DNA of 64,000 nucleotides, taken from NCBI GenBank assembly GCA_035504395.1, contig DATJRX010000032.1:1-64000 (forward strand). The letters are read 5' to 3'. Below, in pieces: positions 22,498-30,254 of the stretch. The notes beneath the pieces are model-generated. The model had not been told where the DNA came from, did not search any database, and was given only the letters and a program-made list of their open reading frames with translations. Made by a program: the position numbers and the translations under genes. Each line of letters opens with the position of its first letter. Position 1 is the stretch's first letter. Origin of the DNA: Lutacidiplasma sp035504395 (lineage in GTDB: Archaea > Thermoplasmatota > Thermoplasmata > Lutacidiplasmatales > UBA184).

Positions 22498-24438
22498 TCA
22501 CCGATGGGGGCGTCGGGCCGGCCACCGGCGGGCCGATGGGCGCGCGGGAGGCTCCCCGAGCCCCTGCTCGACCAGGAACCGCTCCGCCACCCGGAGGTGC
22601 CGCAGCCGCGCCGATTTCTTGGCCTGATGCGCCTCCATCCGCCGCAGGATGCTGTCGAGGGCGCGGACGGTCTCCACGAGGTAGGCGCCCTTGTTGAGCA
22701 TCACGCACTCGGCCCGTTCCCCCATCGCCGCGTCGGTCACCTCCGCCCGGGAGGGGACCCCGGACCTCGAGAGGCTCTCGAGGACCTCGGTCGCCCAGAT
22801 CGCCGGCAGGTGCGCGGCCTCGCACAGCCACAGGATCTCCTCCTGGACCTCGGAGAGGCGTTCGAACCCGACCTCGACCGCGAGGTCCCCCCGCGCGACC
22901 ATGACCGCGACGGGCCCCGCACGGAGCCCGCTCAGCAGGATCGCCGGCAGATGGTCGAACGCGCGCCGCGTTTCGATCTTGAGCACGATGCCGAGGTCGG
23001 GGTGGCCGAGCCGGGCCAGGGCGTCGCGAAGCTCGGGCACGTCCGTCGGAGACTGCACGAACGAGTACCCGACCAGGTCCGCGTGGTCCGCCACGAAGGC
23101 GAGGTTCGCGCGATCCTCCGCCGTGAGCGCCGGTAGCCCGAGGTCGGTGTCCGGGAGGTTGATGCCCTGGTCCCCCCGCAGCCACGCGCCGCCCGGGGCG
23201 GCCCGATCGATCCGGACGACCGCTCCGGCCGGGGTGCGGCGCAGGACCACGCCCCCGATCCGACCCCCGTCGAACCAGATGTGATCCCCCCGACGGATGC
23301 GGTCGAGCACCGCGGGGAGCGACACCCCGATCGTCGGGAGGCGCGCCGGCGCGGGTCTCGCACCGCGGTTGGGCCGATCCTCCGGCCCCGACGGCGCGGC
23401 GAGCCGCAACCGGTCCCCGACGACCAGCCGGATCCGTCCCGGCCGAGCAGGGATCCCGGTGATCCGGCATCGGTCCGGCGCGCCGGTCGAGGTCCGAGCG
23501 TCGAGCCGCAGGCCGTTCGCCATGTAGGTGGTGCGGGCCGTGGACCCGACGAGCGCGCGACCGGAACGCGCGTCGATGCGGAGGACCCTCGAGGCACCCC
23601 GCGCGTCGAGCATCCGGATCCGTTCGCCCCGGCGTCGGCGCGCGAGCCAGTCCGCGGGGACCTCCAGCGCAGCGCCCGTCGCGGCAGCCGCGCCGGTCGC
23701 GGAGCCCGCCGGCACGAGCTCGACGCGGGCCCGCTCGACCACTCTCCCCCACGCATCGCGCGCGGGTCGAAGCTTGATCACCGCCGGGCCGGGAGCGAGG
23801 CCGGTCGTGCGCACCCTCGGGCCGCCGAGATCCATCTCGACGCGGCACGAGCGGCCGCTCGTCCGCACGGCGGTCCGAAGGTTCCGGATCATCTTCGCCC
23901 ACTCTCGGGGAGAGTCGTGGGCGCAGTTGATCCTAAGACAGTCCATGCCGCCGCGGAGCAGCTCCGCGAGCAGGGTCGCCGAGCGCGCGGCCTCGGGCGG
24001 GGCCGTGACCATGATGCGGGTCGATCGGCCGGGGCGCGAGGGACCCAGGAGCCGGGTCGCCCGCCGCGCGAGCAGCTGTCGCCCCTGCTCCGGCGTGATC
24101 GCGGCGGCCCCTCGGGACCGCGCGGCACGGGGACCTCCGCCGCCCAGCTGGGCGAGCACGGCCTCGAGATTGTAGAGCACGTGGCCCTCGGCGCGTCCCA
24201 GCGACGAGAGGCCGAGATCCGCGAGCTGCGACTGCGTGCGCCGAAGGTCGTAGTGGCGGAGCGCCAGGTAGTGGACCAGGTTCCGGGCGCTCTCGTCGGA
24301 GTCCCCGAACCCCGAGAGCGGCACGGTCGCCTCGACCGACCGCAGTCGCCCGAGGATGCGGCCGATCGCGGCGGCGAGCCGATGCCGGGGCGCATCGGAG
24401 TCGGGCGAGGACCGCGCGGCGACCGGTGGGGGCGGCAC
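22498..24438 (-). CDS. Pyruvate kinase-like protein, divergent, long N-terminal extension
   Basis: A 646-residue protein. The N-terminal 140 residues are helical and specific to this subfamily. The TIM-barrel of pyruvate kinase begins near RIMVTAPPEAARSATLL. The recognisable active-site elements are MDLGGPRVRTTGL, IVLKIETRRAFDHLP (catalytic Lys), VMVARGDLAVEVG (metal/phosphate) and VMLNKGAYLVETV where classic enzymes have V-M-L-S-G-E-T. The last is a marker of a divergent PK-like subfamily. The allosteric C-terminal domain of classic pyruvate kinases is absent. The GTG start at 24438 has an AT-rich element (TATTGG, near 24465) about 27 bases upstream. Activity in glycolysis is uncertain. Confidence 0.7.
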   Translation of the reverse strand: MPPPPVAARSSPDSDAPRHRLAAAIGRILGRLRSVEATVPLSGFGDSDESARNLVHYLALRHYDLRRTQSQLADLGLSSLGRAEGHVLYNLEAVLAQLGGGGPRAARSRGAAAITPEQGRQLLARRATRLLGPSRPGRSTRIMVTAPPEAARSATLLAELLRGGMDCLRINCAHDSPREWAKMIRNLRTAVRTSGRSCRVEMDLGGPRVRTTGLAPGPAVIKLRPARDAWGRVVERARVELVPAGSATGAAAATGAALEVPADWLARRRRGERIRMLDARGASRVLRIDARSGRALVGSTARTTYMANGLRLDARTSTGAPDRCRITGIPARPGRIRLVVGDRLRLAAPSGPEDRPNRGARPAPARLPTIGVSLPAVLDRIRRGDHIWFDGGRIGGVVLRRTPAGAVVRIDRAAPGGAWLRGDQGINLPDTDLGLPALTAEDRANLAFVADHADLVGYSFVQSPTDVPELRDALARLGHPDLGIVLKIETRRAFDHLPAILLSGLRAGPVAVMVARGDLAVEVGFERLSEVQEEILWLCEAAHLPAIWATEVLESLSRSGVPSRAEVTDAAMGERAECVMLNKGAYLVETVRALDSILRRMEAHQAKKSARLRHLRVAERFLVEQGLGEPPARPSARRWPARRPHR

Positions 24439-24507
24439 GGCGGCGGGTAGCCGATCGGCAGGGGTATTGGCTCGCTCAATCCGGCTCGACCTCGCCGGGT
24501 CGCTCCG

Positions 24508-24825
24508 CTACTTCGGAGGGAGCGTCCGGGTCGCGGCGCGGGAGCGCTCCACCCAGCGGACGAGCGCCCGGGGGTCGTCGAGCGCCCGGACCGAGACCTT
24601 GAGCCAGCCCTTCATGGCCCGGCCCTCCATCATCGGCTTCGCGCCGGGCGACCGCAGCCAGCGGGCGGTCTCGTCGGGCGGGACGCGAACGATCAGGTCG
24701 TCGTGCGAGACGCCGGCGATCAAGTGCCCGCGCTCCATCCACCCCACCCCGCCGAACATCCGCCGCTCGACCGCGTCGGGGAGCAGGACCCGCAGTCGGA
24801 CCGCGAGCGATTCGTTGAACGGCAT
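24508..24825 (-). CDS. TfoX N-terminal domain protein
   Basis: A 105-residue protein of the TfoX-N family. The core is VERRMFGGVGWMERGHLIAGV with R-x-M-F-G-G, a strand DDLIVRVPPDETARWL, and the C-terminal GWLKVSVRALDD. In bacteria this domain occurs in competence regulators, but the stand-alone archaeal version has no known function. The ATG at 24825 has TATA-like GATACGTC (24847-24854) about 26 bases upstream, so the message is probably leaderless. It is separated from the pyruvate-kinase-like gene by 69 bases. Confidence 0.78.
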   Translation of the reverse strand: MPFNESLAVRLRVLLPDAVERRMFGGVGWMERGHLIAGVSHDDLIVRVPPDETARWLRSPGAKPMMEGRAMKGWLKVSVRALDDPRALVRWVERSRAATRTLPPK

Positions 24826-24887
24826 CCGGGCCGGTCCCGGTCGGACGATACGTCTCGGCGGATATCCTCTGGGGCGCCCGGGGCCGA

Positions 24888-25922
24888 TCAGCGCCCCGGG
24901 TCGTCCCCGCGCGCCCCGAGGCCTTCGGGATGCCGCTGGATCCAGACGACGAGGGCGACGAACACCGCGGTGAAGGCGAGCACCCCGACGTCGCCCAGCG
25001 CTTCGAGCAGGACGTCCCACACCACGAACGCCCCGGCGAAGCCTCCGACGAACGCCACCTGGTGCGGCCGGTTCTCGCGCCACCCCGACCGGGTCAGCAG
25101 GAAGCCGAGGCTCAGCGCGCCCGAGGCCACGAACAGCAGGATCAGGATCCCGGCCCACGGGAGGAGGTGGGACCCGATCTGGAAGAGCACGAGCAGCGCG
25201 AGCAGCCACCCGAACGCCACGGCGAAGAACGCCCGGGGCGAGGCGGCGGGGGTCGGGGCTCGCATCCACCCCGCGAGCGCGCCGTCCGGGAGGCGACAGC
25301 CGGCGACGATGAGCCCCACGCCGAGCAGCGCGAACCCCACCAGCGGGACCGCGAGCGGCCCGAGCGGGTCCGGGTCGACGGTGAAGAACATCAGGGTCAC
25401 CGTCGCCGCGAACGCGAGGCCGACGATCGCGAGCGCCCGGTCGGAGACGATCGACCGGCCCTTGAGCCTCGGGAACAGGAGGGCGATCAGGAGGAGCTCG
25501 AGCCCGATGCTCACCGCGGCATGGAACGGGTCGATGCCGGCGACGGTGACCCACTCGACGCCGCCGAGGTTCCCGTACGCGCCGGGGATGCCGGTGATCG
25601 CGAACTGCTGGTGCGGGTCGGTGAACGTCTTGGTCGCGAGCCCCTCCTCGGCGATCCCGTAGGCGAGCCCCCACGGGACGACCGCGAGCCAGCCCTTCCG
25701 CCACCGGGCGAGCGCCTCCCAGACGAGCACCGCGCCTCCGCCGTAGAGCCCGAGCAGGAGGAGGAACCCCGACGGGTGGGCAAGGAGCTCGGGGACGGGG
25801 GTCGAGCCCGAGAGCACCTCGGGGAACGTCGCGGCGAAGAGCAGGAGGAGGACGAGGGGCCCGTATCGGGTGCGCGCGGCGAGGGCCGACGCGGCCTCAG
25901 GCGGGGCGGGGTCCGAGGGCAC
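24888..25922 (-). CDS. Polytopic membrane protein, unknown
   Basis: A 344-residue integral membrane protein with about nine to ten hydrophobic helices. Recognisable features are a short cytoplasmic-looking N-terminus, GIAEEGLATKTFTDP between helices 3 and 4 where the paired Glu (EE) recall CPBP-type intramembrane proteases, and a C-terminal helix pair ahead of a basic tail. The glutamate pair is suggestive only, because the rest of the CPBP motifs (EExxxR, FxxxH, HxxxN) is not evident. The GTG start at 25922 is four bases downstream of the KaiC-like gene's stop, so the two form an operon and may act together at the membrane. Confidence 0.65.
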   Translation of the reverse strand: MPSDPAPPEAASALAARTRYGPLVLLLLFAATFPEVLSGSTPVPELLAHPSGFLLLLGLYGGGAVLVWEALARWRKGWLAVVPWGLAYGIAEEGLATKTFTDPHQQFAITGIPGAYGNLGGVEWVTVAGIDPFHAAVSIGLELLLIALLFPRLKGRSIVSDRALAIVGLAFAATVTLMFFTVDPDPLGPLAVPLVGFALLGVGLIVAGCRLPDGALAGWMRAPTPAASPRAFFAVAFGWLLALLVLFQIGSHLLPWAGILILLFVASGALSLGFLLTRSGWRENRPHQVAFVGGFAGAFVVWDVLLEALGDVGVLAFTAVFVALVVWIQRHPEGLGARGDDPGR

Positions 25923-25926
25923 GGGA

Positions 25927-26688
25927 TCAGCCGGCCGCCCGTCGACCGCGGAACCGGCCCCGGCGCGTGACCGTCAGGGCGAGGTCGATGTCGAGTCCGG
26001 CGGGTCCGATCCGGTACGGGTGGAGCCGGGCGTCGTGCCCGCTCCCCCGGAGCTTCTCGATCCCGATCGCCCGGATCGTCGACCCGTTGTGCTCCCAGCG
26101 GAAGAGGCGGATCTCGCCCCGGGCGAGCATCCGCTCGGTCGAAGCGAGGTCGTCGGCGGGCGACTCGACGGTGAGCAGGGTGGTGATCCCGAGGTCCGCC
26201 AGGAACCTCAGGAACGTCTGGGCGCCGGCGGTCTCGTCGATCCCCTTCATGCAGAAGTACTGCAGCGCGGTCAGCGAGTCGATCACCACGCGCGAGTACC
26301 CGCACCGGGCCACCTCGTTCCGGAGGATCTGCTCGAGCGAGGTGATCGTGACCTCGACGCCGGTCAGCTCGGGCGTGCGCCGGATCAGCCACGGGACCCG
26401 CGCGAACGGCAGGACCGTCCGGACCATCGAGATGTCCTTGAACGGCACGTGCTCGTAGTGCATCACGTCGGGGATCGCGTCGAACACCTCCACCCGTGCG
26501 AACTCCGGACCGAGCTCCCGGTGGTTGTACCGGCACTCGTTCGGTGGCTCCTCGACCGTGACCAGGAGGCACCGTTCGCCCCGTCGCACCCCGTCGCAGA
26601 GGAACTCGAGCGCGAGGGTCGTCTTGCCGGTGCCCGCCGACCCGCTCAGCAGGTACGGTCGTCCGGCGAGGAGCCCGCCCTCGAGCAT
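25927..26688 (-). CDS. KaiC/RadA-superfamily ATPase (RAD55/GvpD-like), start uncertain
   Basis: A 253-residue P-loop ATPase from the first ATG, one KaiC-type domain. Walker A is LLSGSAGTGKTTLALEF and Walker B is YSRVVIDSLTALQYF. The family N-terminus, R-I-S-T-G-N-x-x-L-D, is encoded just upstream of this ATG (codons for PRISTGNASLDA), so the true start lies upstream. The open stretch back to a TAA at 26785-26787 contains 32 codons and no ATG, GTG or TTG. A ribosome-site-like GAGGGAGGT is at its far end. KaiC-like single-domain ATPases regulate gene expression or stability in archaea. It is followed four bases later by the membrane protein gene. Confidence 0.78.
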   Translation of the reverse strand: MLEGGLLAGRPYLLSGSAGTGKTTLALEFLCDGVRRGERCLLVTVEEPPNECRYNHRELGPEFARVEVFDAIPDVMHYEHVPFKDISMVRTVLPFARVPWLIRRTPELTGVEVTITSLEQILRNEVARCGYSRVVIDSLTALQYFCMKGIDETAGAQTFLRFLADLGITTLLTVESPADDLASTERMLARGEIRLFRWEHNGSTIRAIGIEKLRGSGHDARLHPYRIGPAGLDIDLALTVTRRGRFRGRRAAG

Positions 26689-26985
26689 CGCGTCGAGCGA
26701 CGCGTTCCCCGTCGAGATCCGGGGCTCGGGTCCGTTCGCCGGGGGCGCGCTCGCGGACGCAGCCGTACCTCCCTCGGCGAGGGCTTACGCCAGCGCCGCG
26801 GAACGAAGATGGGAACGCCCGCCTCAAGTAGTTTCGGCGAGCCCCCGGCGGGGGGCGGGGTGCGCCTATCGGCCCGATCCCCGCGCCGTCGGCCGGCCGG
26901 GAGCGCGGGTCCGGCCACGCCAGAAGGCCCTCCCCCTCCCGAGGGATCGCGATCCCGGTCGCGGGGTCCCGGGTCCAAACCCCCG

Positions 26986-27070
26986 TGCGGGGAGAGGGAT
27001 TTGAACCCCCGAACTCCTACGAGACCAGACCCTGAATCTGGCGCCTTTGGCCAAGCTTGGCAATCCCCGC
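26986..27070 (-). tRNA. tRNA-Leu (anticodon CAG)
   Basis: Cloverleaf on the minus strand: acceptor GCGGGGA/TCCCCGC, D-arm GCC/GGC, anticodon stem CCAGA/TCTGG with loop TTCAGGG, anticodon CAG, a long variable arm TCTCGTAGGAGTTC as expected for leucine, T-arm with TTCAAAT, and discriminator A. The 3' CCA is not encoded and I see no intron. It decodes CUG codons, which are heavily used in this GC-rich genome. A TATA-like GATATTCG lies about 28 bases upstream of the 5' end. Confidence 0.95.
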
Positions 27071-27093
27071 GCGAAGGGGACGGTATCGGGTCC

Positions 27094-27101
27094 CGAATAT
27101 C
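27094..27101 (-). promoter_or_regulatory. TATA box of tRNA-Leu
   Basis: GATATTCG on the minus strand, centred 27-28 bases before the tRNA 5' end, as expected for an archaeal tRNA promoter. Confidence 0.6.
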
Positions 27102-27192
27102 AGGGTTCGGGAACCGTCCCGGGGCGGTGCGTCCTGCGACGGGTAGGCGAGGCTCAGGACCGTCACCGGCCGCCCGCTCGGACCGGGCCGGT

Positions 27193-28035
27193 TCAACGCG
27201 CCGGCGCGCGCGGGGGAGAGCTCGGAGCCCCCGCGCCGGGGTTCGGCACGCCGCCTTCCTCGGCGACGATCGCGAGCGCCTCGTCGACCGTCGCGTGCGC
27301 ATGGACGATCGCCCGCAGCGCCTTCAGCATCGCCACCGGGTGATCGGACTGCCAGATGTTCCGGCCCATGTCGATCCCGTGGGCCCCCTCATCGATCGCC
27401 CGCCGCGCGAGCTCGAGCGCGGCGCGATCGCTGTCGAGCTTGGGCCCGCCGGCGACCACCAGCGGGACGGGGCAGCCCTCGACGACCTTCGCGAAGTCCT
27501 CGCAGTAGTACGTCTTCACGAGGTGCGCCCCGAGCTCCGCCGAGACCCGGCAGGCGAGCGCGAGGTAGCGGGCGTCCCGCTTCTCGAGCTCCTTCCCCAC
27601 GGCGGTGATCGCCATCACGGGGATCCCGGCCTCCTCGCCCTCGTCGACCAGCTCGCCCAGGTGGACGAGCGAGTCGTGCTCGTGCGGCGAGCCGACGAAG
27701 ACGCTCATCGCGACCGCGCTCACGTTGAGGCGCACGGCCTCGCGCATCGAGGTGGTGATCTTCTCGTCGGAGAGGTCGTCCTTGAGGACGGTCGCTCCGC
27801 CCGACACCCGCAGCACGATTGGGGTCGGGGACTCCGGGGGCACGCACCGGCGCAGGATTCCGCGCGTCAGCGCGAGGGCGTCGGCGTGGGGCAGCAACGG
27901 CGCGATCGTCGAGCGGGCGTCCTCGAGGTGGCGGGTCGGTCCCATGAAGTAGCCGTGGTCGACCGCCAGCATCACCGTGTTGCCGCTCGCCGGCGCGAAC
28001 ATCCGGGCCATCCGGTTCGCCAAGCCCCAGTCCAT
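27193..28035 (-). CDS. Class I aldolase of the DhnA/FbaB family, LsrF-like
   Basis: A 280-residue TIM-barrel aldolase. It resembles E. coli LsrF (3-hydroxy-5-phosphonooxypentane-2,4-dione thiolase) along its length: MLAVDHGYFMGPTRHLE, TRGILRRCVPPE, the strand with the Schiff-base lysine LVKTYYCEDFAKVVEGC, then PLVVAGGPK and GIDMGRNIWQSDHPVAM. In archaea the same family also includes fructose-bisphosphate aldolase and the aminodeoxyheptulosonate synthase of aromatic amino-acid synthesis. No lsr transport or kinase gene is near. The chosen ATG at 28035 aligns with the family's DWG start. It is 65 bases downstream of the Lrp gene and probably follows it in a transcript. Confidence 0.83.
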   Translation of the reverse strand: MDWGLANRMARMFAPASGNTVMLAVDHGYFMGPTRHLEDARSTIAPLLPHADALALTRGILRRCVPPESPTPIVLRVSGGATVLKDDLSDEKITTSMREAVRLNVSAVAMSVFVGSPHEHDSLVHLGELVDEGEEAGIPVMAITAVGKELEKRDARYLALACRVSAELGAHLVKTYYCEDFAKVVEGCPVPLVVAGGPKLDSDRAALELARRAIDEGAHGIDMGRNIWQSDHPVAMLKALRAIVHAHATVDEALAIVAEEGGVPNPGAGAPSSPPRAPAR

Positions 28036-28100
28036 GCGCGTCCCCTTCGGCGCGGCGAGCGAGCGGGGCCCTTTGATGTTTGCCGGGGCGCGCGCGGGGC

Positions 28101-28592
28101 CTACGCCGCGGCCTCGGCGTCCCCCCCGCGCCGGGAGATCGGGACGCGCCGATCCTCCTTCACGCGGTTGAGGACGACCTGCGTGTTCGTCCGCTCGACG
28201 TGCGGGTCCTGGAGCGCGTGCTTCACGAACCGGTCGAGGTCGCGCCGATCGCGGAACCGGCCGATCAGGAGCGCATCGGTGTCGCCGGTGATGTCGTAGA
28301 TCGCATAGGCGCGGGCGTCGCGCGCGAGCCGCTCCTCGACCTCCCGGAGCCGGCCCTTCGAGATGCGGATCCCCATCGCGGCCCAGAGGTCCCAACCGAG
28401 CTGCTCGTCGTCGAGGAGCGGGATGTAGCCGCGGATGACCCCCTGCGCCTCCATCCGCCCGATGCGCGCGCTCACGGTCGTGGGCGAGACCTTGAGCCGG
28501 TGGGCGATCGTCCGGTGGCTCCGCCGGGCGTCGACGTTGAGCTCCTCGAGGATCGACCGGTCGAGGTCGTCGAGCATGGACGTTCGCCGCAT
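28101..28592 (-). CDS. Lrp/AsnC-family regulator
   Basis: A 163-residue regulator. The N-terminal helix-turn-helix includes LDRSILEELNVDARRSHRTIAHRL (opening) and SPTTVSARIGRMEAQGVI. The C-terminal RAM (ligand-binding) domain has YAIYDITGDTDALLIGRFRD. I chose the ATG at 28592 because the TATA box CTTTATTT on the minus strand (28614-28622) is centred 26 bases upstream. It is divergent from glutamine synthetase, with a perfect palindrome between them, so it probably controls itself and glnA in response to an amino acid. Confidence 0.88.
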   Translation of the reverse strand: MRRTSMLDDLDRSILEELNVDARRSHRTIAHRLKVSPTTVSARIGRMEAQGVIRGYIPLLDDEQLGWDLWAAMGIRISKGRLREVEERLARDARAYAIYDITGDTDALLIGRFRDRRDLDRFVKHALQDPHVERTNTQVVLNRVKEDRRVPISRRGGDAEAAA

Positions 28593-28613
28593 GATGACAC
28601 ATTGTAATAGTAG

Positions 28614-28622
28614 GAAATAAAG
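28614..28622 (-). promoter_or_regulatory. TATA box of the Lrp gene
   Basis: CTTTATTTC on the minus strand in the AT-rich part of the Lrp-glnA gap, centred about 26 bases before the ATG at 28592. Confidence 0.6.
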
Positions 28623-28637
28623 CGCGTGGCAGCAAAG

Positions 28638-28653
28638 ATGGACGTTCGTCCAT
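28638..28653. promoter_or_regulatory. Palindromic operator between Lrp and glutamine synthetase
   Basis: ATGGACGTTCGTCCAT is a perfect inverted repeat (ATGGACG / CGTCCAT about a TT centre). It lies just upstream of the Lrp TATA box and 59 bases before the glnA start. A half-site ATGGACGTTCG recurs at the Lrp start codons near 28576. It is a candidate Lrp-binding site. Confidence 0.5.
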
Positions 28654-28711
28654 TTTCGCAAGGTGAATGTTGATGTAGGTCGGGACCGTCGGACCGAGCG
28701 GAGGTCGGACG

Positions 28712-30175
28712 TTGTCCCCCGCCAAGCAGTCGAAATCGGGCCCGGACGGTGTGAAGATCCTCGAGCAGCTCACGGCGGAGAAGGTCCGCTGGGTCCAGTT
28801 GTTCTACACGGACGTGTTCGGCGGCTACAACCAGGTCGACGTCCCGCTCCACACGCTCGAGCCCGACTCCTTCGAGACCGGCGTGCCCAAGCTCGATGGC
28901 TCCTCGGTCCGCGGCTTCCGCGAGATCTTCGACTCCGACATGCTGCTCGTGCCCGACCCCCGCACGCTCGCGACGATCCCGTGGAACCCCGAGGCGGGCG
29001 GAACGGTCCGGTTCATCTGCGACGTCCGCATCGGCGGCACCCGGACGGCCTACGACCACGACCCCCGGGGCGTCGCCCGCCGGACCGAGCAGGTCCTGGC
29101 GAACGAGGGGTTCGACACGTCGTACTGGGGGCCCGAGATCGAGTTCTGGGTCTTCGACGGGGTCGAGCTCCTGCCGTCGTACCAGGGGGTCCACGACGCC
29201 TGGGCCGGCGCCGGCTACCGCATCCACCAGGGCGAGGCGCCGTGGGAGGCGCAACCGATCCAGGGCACGGTGCGGTTCAAGGAAGGCTACCATCGGACGC
29301 CCCCGGTGGACTCGCTGCTCGGGCTGCGGGCCGAGATGTGCAACATCCTGGCGGACCAGTTCCACATCGTGATGGACGCCCACCACCACGAGGTCGCGAC
29401 GGCGAGCCAGTCCGAGCTCAACATCCGCTTCGACGAGCTCGTGCCGATGGCCGACCACGTCCAGGACGTCCGGTACGTGATCAAGAACGTCGCCCGGAAG
29501 CACGGGAAGGTCGGCTGCCTCATGCCGAAGCCCGTCTACGGCGACAACGCGATCGGGATGCACACGAACCAGTCGCTCTGGACCAAGGGGAAGAACACGT
29601 TCTACGACGCCTCCGACAAGTACGCCGAGGTCAGCCAGACCTGCCGGTACTACGTCGGCGGGCTGATCAAGCACTCCCGGGCCCTCTGCGCGATCACCAA
29701 CCCGACCACGAACTCCTACCGCCGGCTCGTCCCCGGGTACGAGGCGCCGGTCTTCATCGCCTGGAGCCGGGCGAACCGCTCGGCCAGCATCCGCATTCCC
29801 GCCTACTTCCGGGGCCGGCCGGCGCCGAAGCGGATCGAGTACCGCACGCCCGACTCCGCCGCGAACATCTACCTGACGGAGGCCGCGCTCGCGCTCGCGG
29901 GCCTCGACGGGATCAAGAAGAAGATCGAGCCGCCGCCCCCCGTGGACGAGAACATCTACAAGCTCACGCCCGAGCGGCGGCGCGAGCTCGGGATCCACGA
30001 GCTTCCGGGTTCGCTCGGGGAGGCGCTCGACTGCCTCGCGTCGGACCGCGCCTTCCTCAAGCCGGCGTTCGCGTCGTCGCTCATCGACACCTACCTCGAG
30101 CTGAAGCGGGGCGAGCAGCTCGCGCTCAACCTGCGTCCGCACCCGTTCGAGTTCTACCAGTACCTCGACGTGTAG
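28712..30175 (+). CDS. glnA: Glutamine synthetase (type I)
   Basis: A 487-residue cytosolic enzyme that makes glutamine from glutamate, ammonia and ATP. Marks include YWGPEIEFWVF (active-site Glu pair), SQSELNIRFDELVPMADH, MPKPVYGDNAIGMHTNQSLW, NPTTNSYRRLVPGYEAP and RIEYRTPDSAANIYL. I chose the TTG at 28712 as start because GGAGGT lies 7 bases before it, and the translation begins MSPAKQSKSG. No adenylylation loop tyrosine is obvious. It is divergent from an Lrp regulator with a palindrome between, which suggests nitrogen or amino-acid control. Confidence 0.9.
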   Translation: MSPAKQSKSGPDGVKILEQLTAEKVRWVQLFYTDVFGGYNQVDVPLHTLEPDSFETGVPKLDGSSVRGFREIFDSDMLLVPDPRTLATIPWNPEAGGTVRFICDVRIGGTRTAYDHDPRGVARRTEQVLANEGFDTSYWGPEIEFWVFDGVELLPSYQGVHDAWAGAGYRIHQGEAPWEAQPIQGTVRFKEGYHRTPPVDSLLGLRAEMCNILADQFHIVMDAHHHEVATASQSELNIRFDELVPMADHVQDVRYVIKNVARKHGKVGCLMPKPVYGDNAIGMHTNQSLWTKGKNTFYDASDKYAEVSQTCRYYVGGLIKHSRALCAITNPTTNSYRRLVPGYEAPVFIAWSRANRSASIRIPAYFRGRPAPKRIEYRTPDSAANIYLTEAALALAGLDGIKKKIEPPPPVDENIYKLTPERRRELGIHELPGSLGEALDCLASDRAFLKPAFASSLIDTYLELKRGEQLALNLRPHPFEFYQYLDV

Positions 30176-30254
30176 TGTAGTCCTCGGACCGCGTCGCCGT
30201 CCCCGCCCCACCGACCCCACCCTTCAACTGGGACCTCGCCCCTCGCCCCCGACG

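Noticed and set aside
26866..27063. A 65-codon minus-strand frame across the tRNA-Leu
   Set aside because: It runs through the tRNA gene and has no plausible start context.
26986..27070. tRNA-Leu as an integration site of a mobile element
   Set aside because: I see no integrase or transposase gene and no copy of the tRNA 3' end nearby, so there is no sign of an inserted element.
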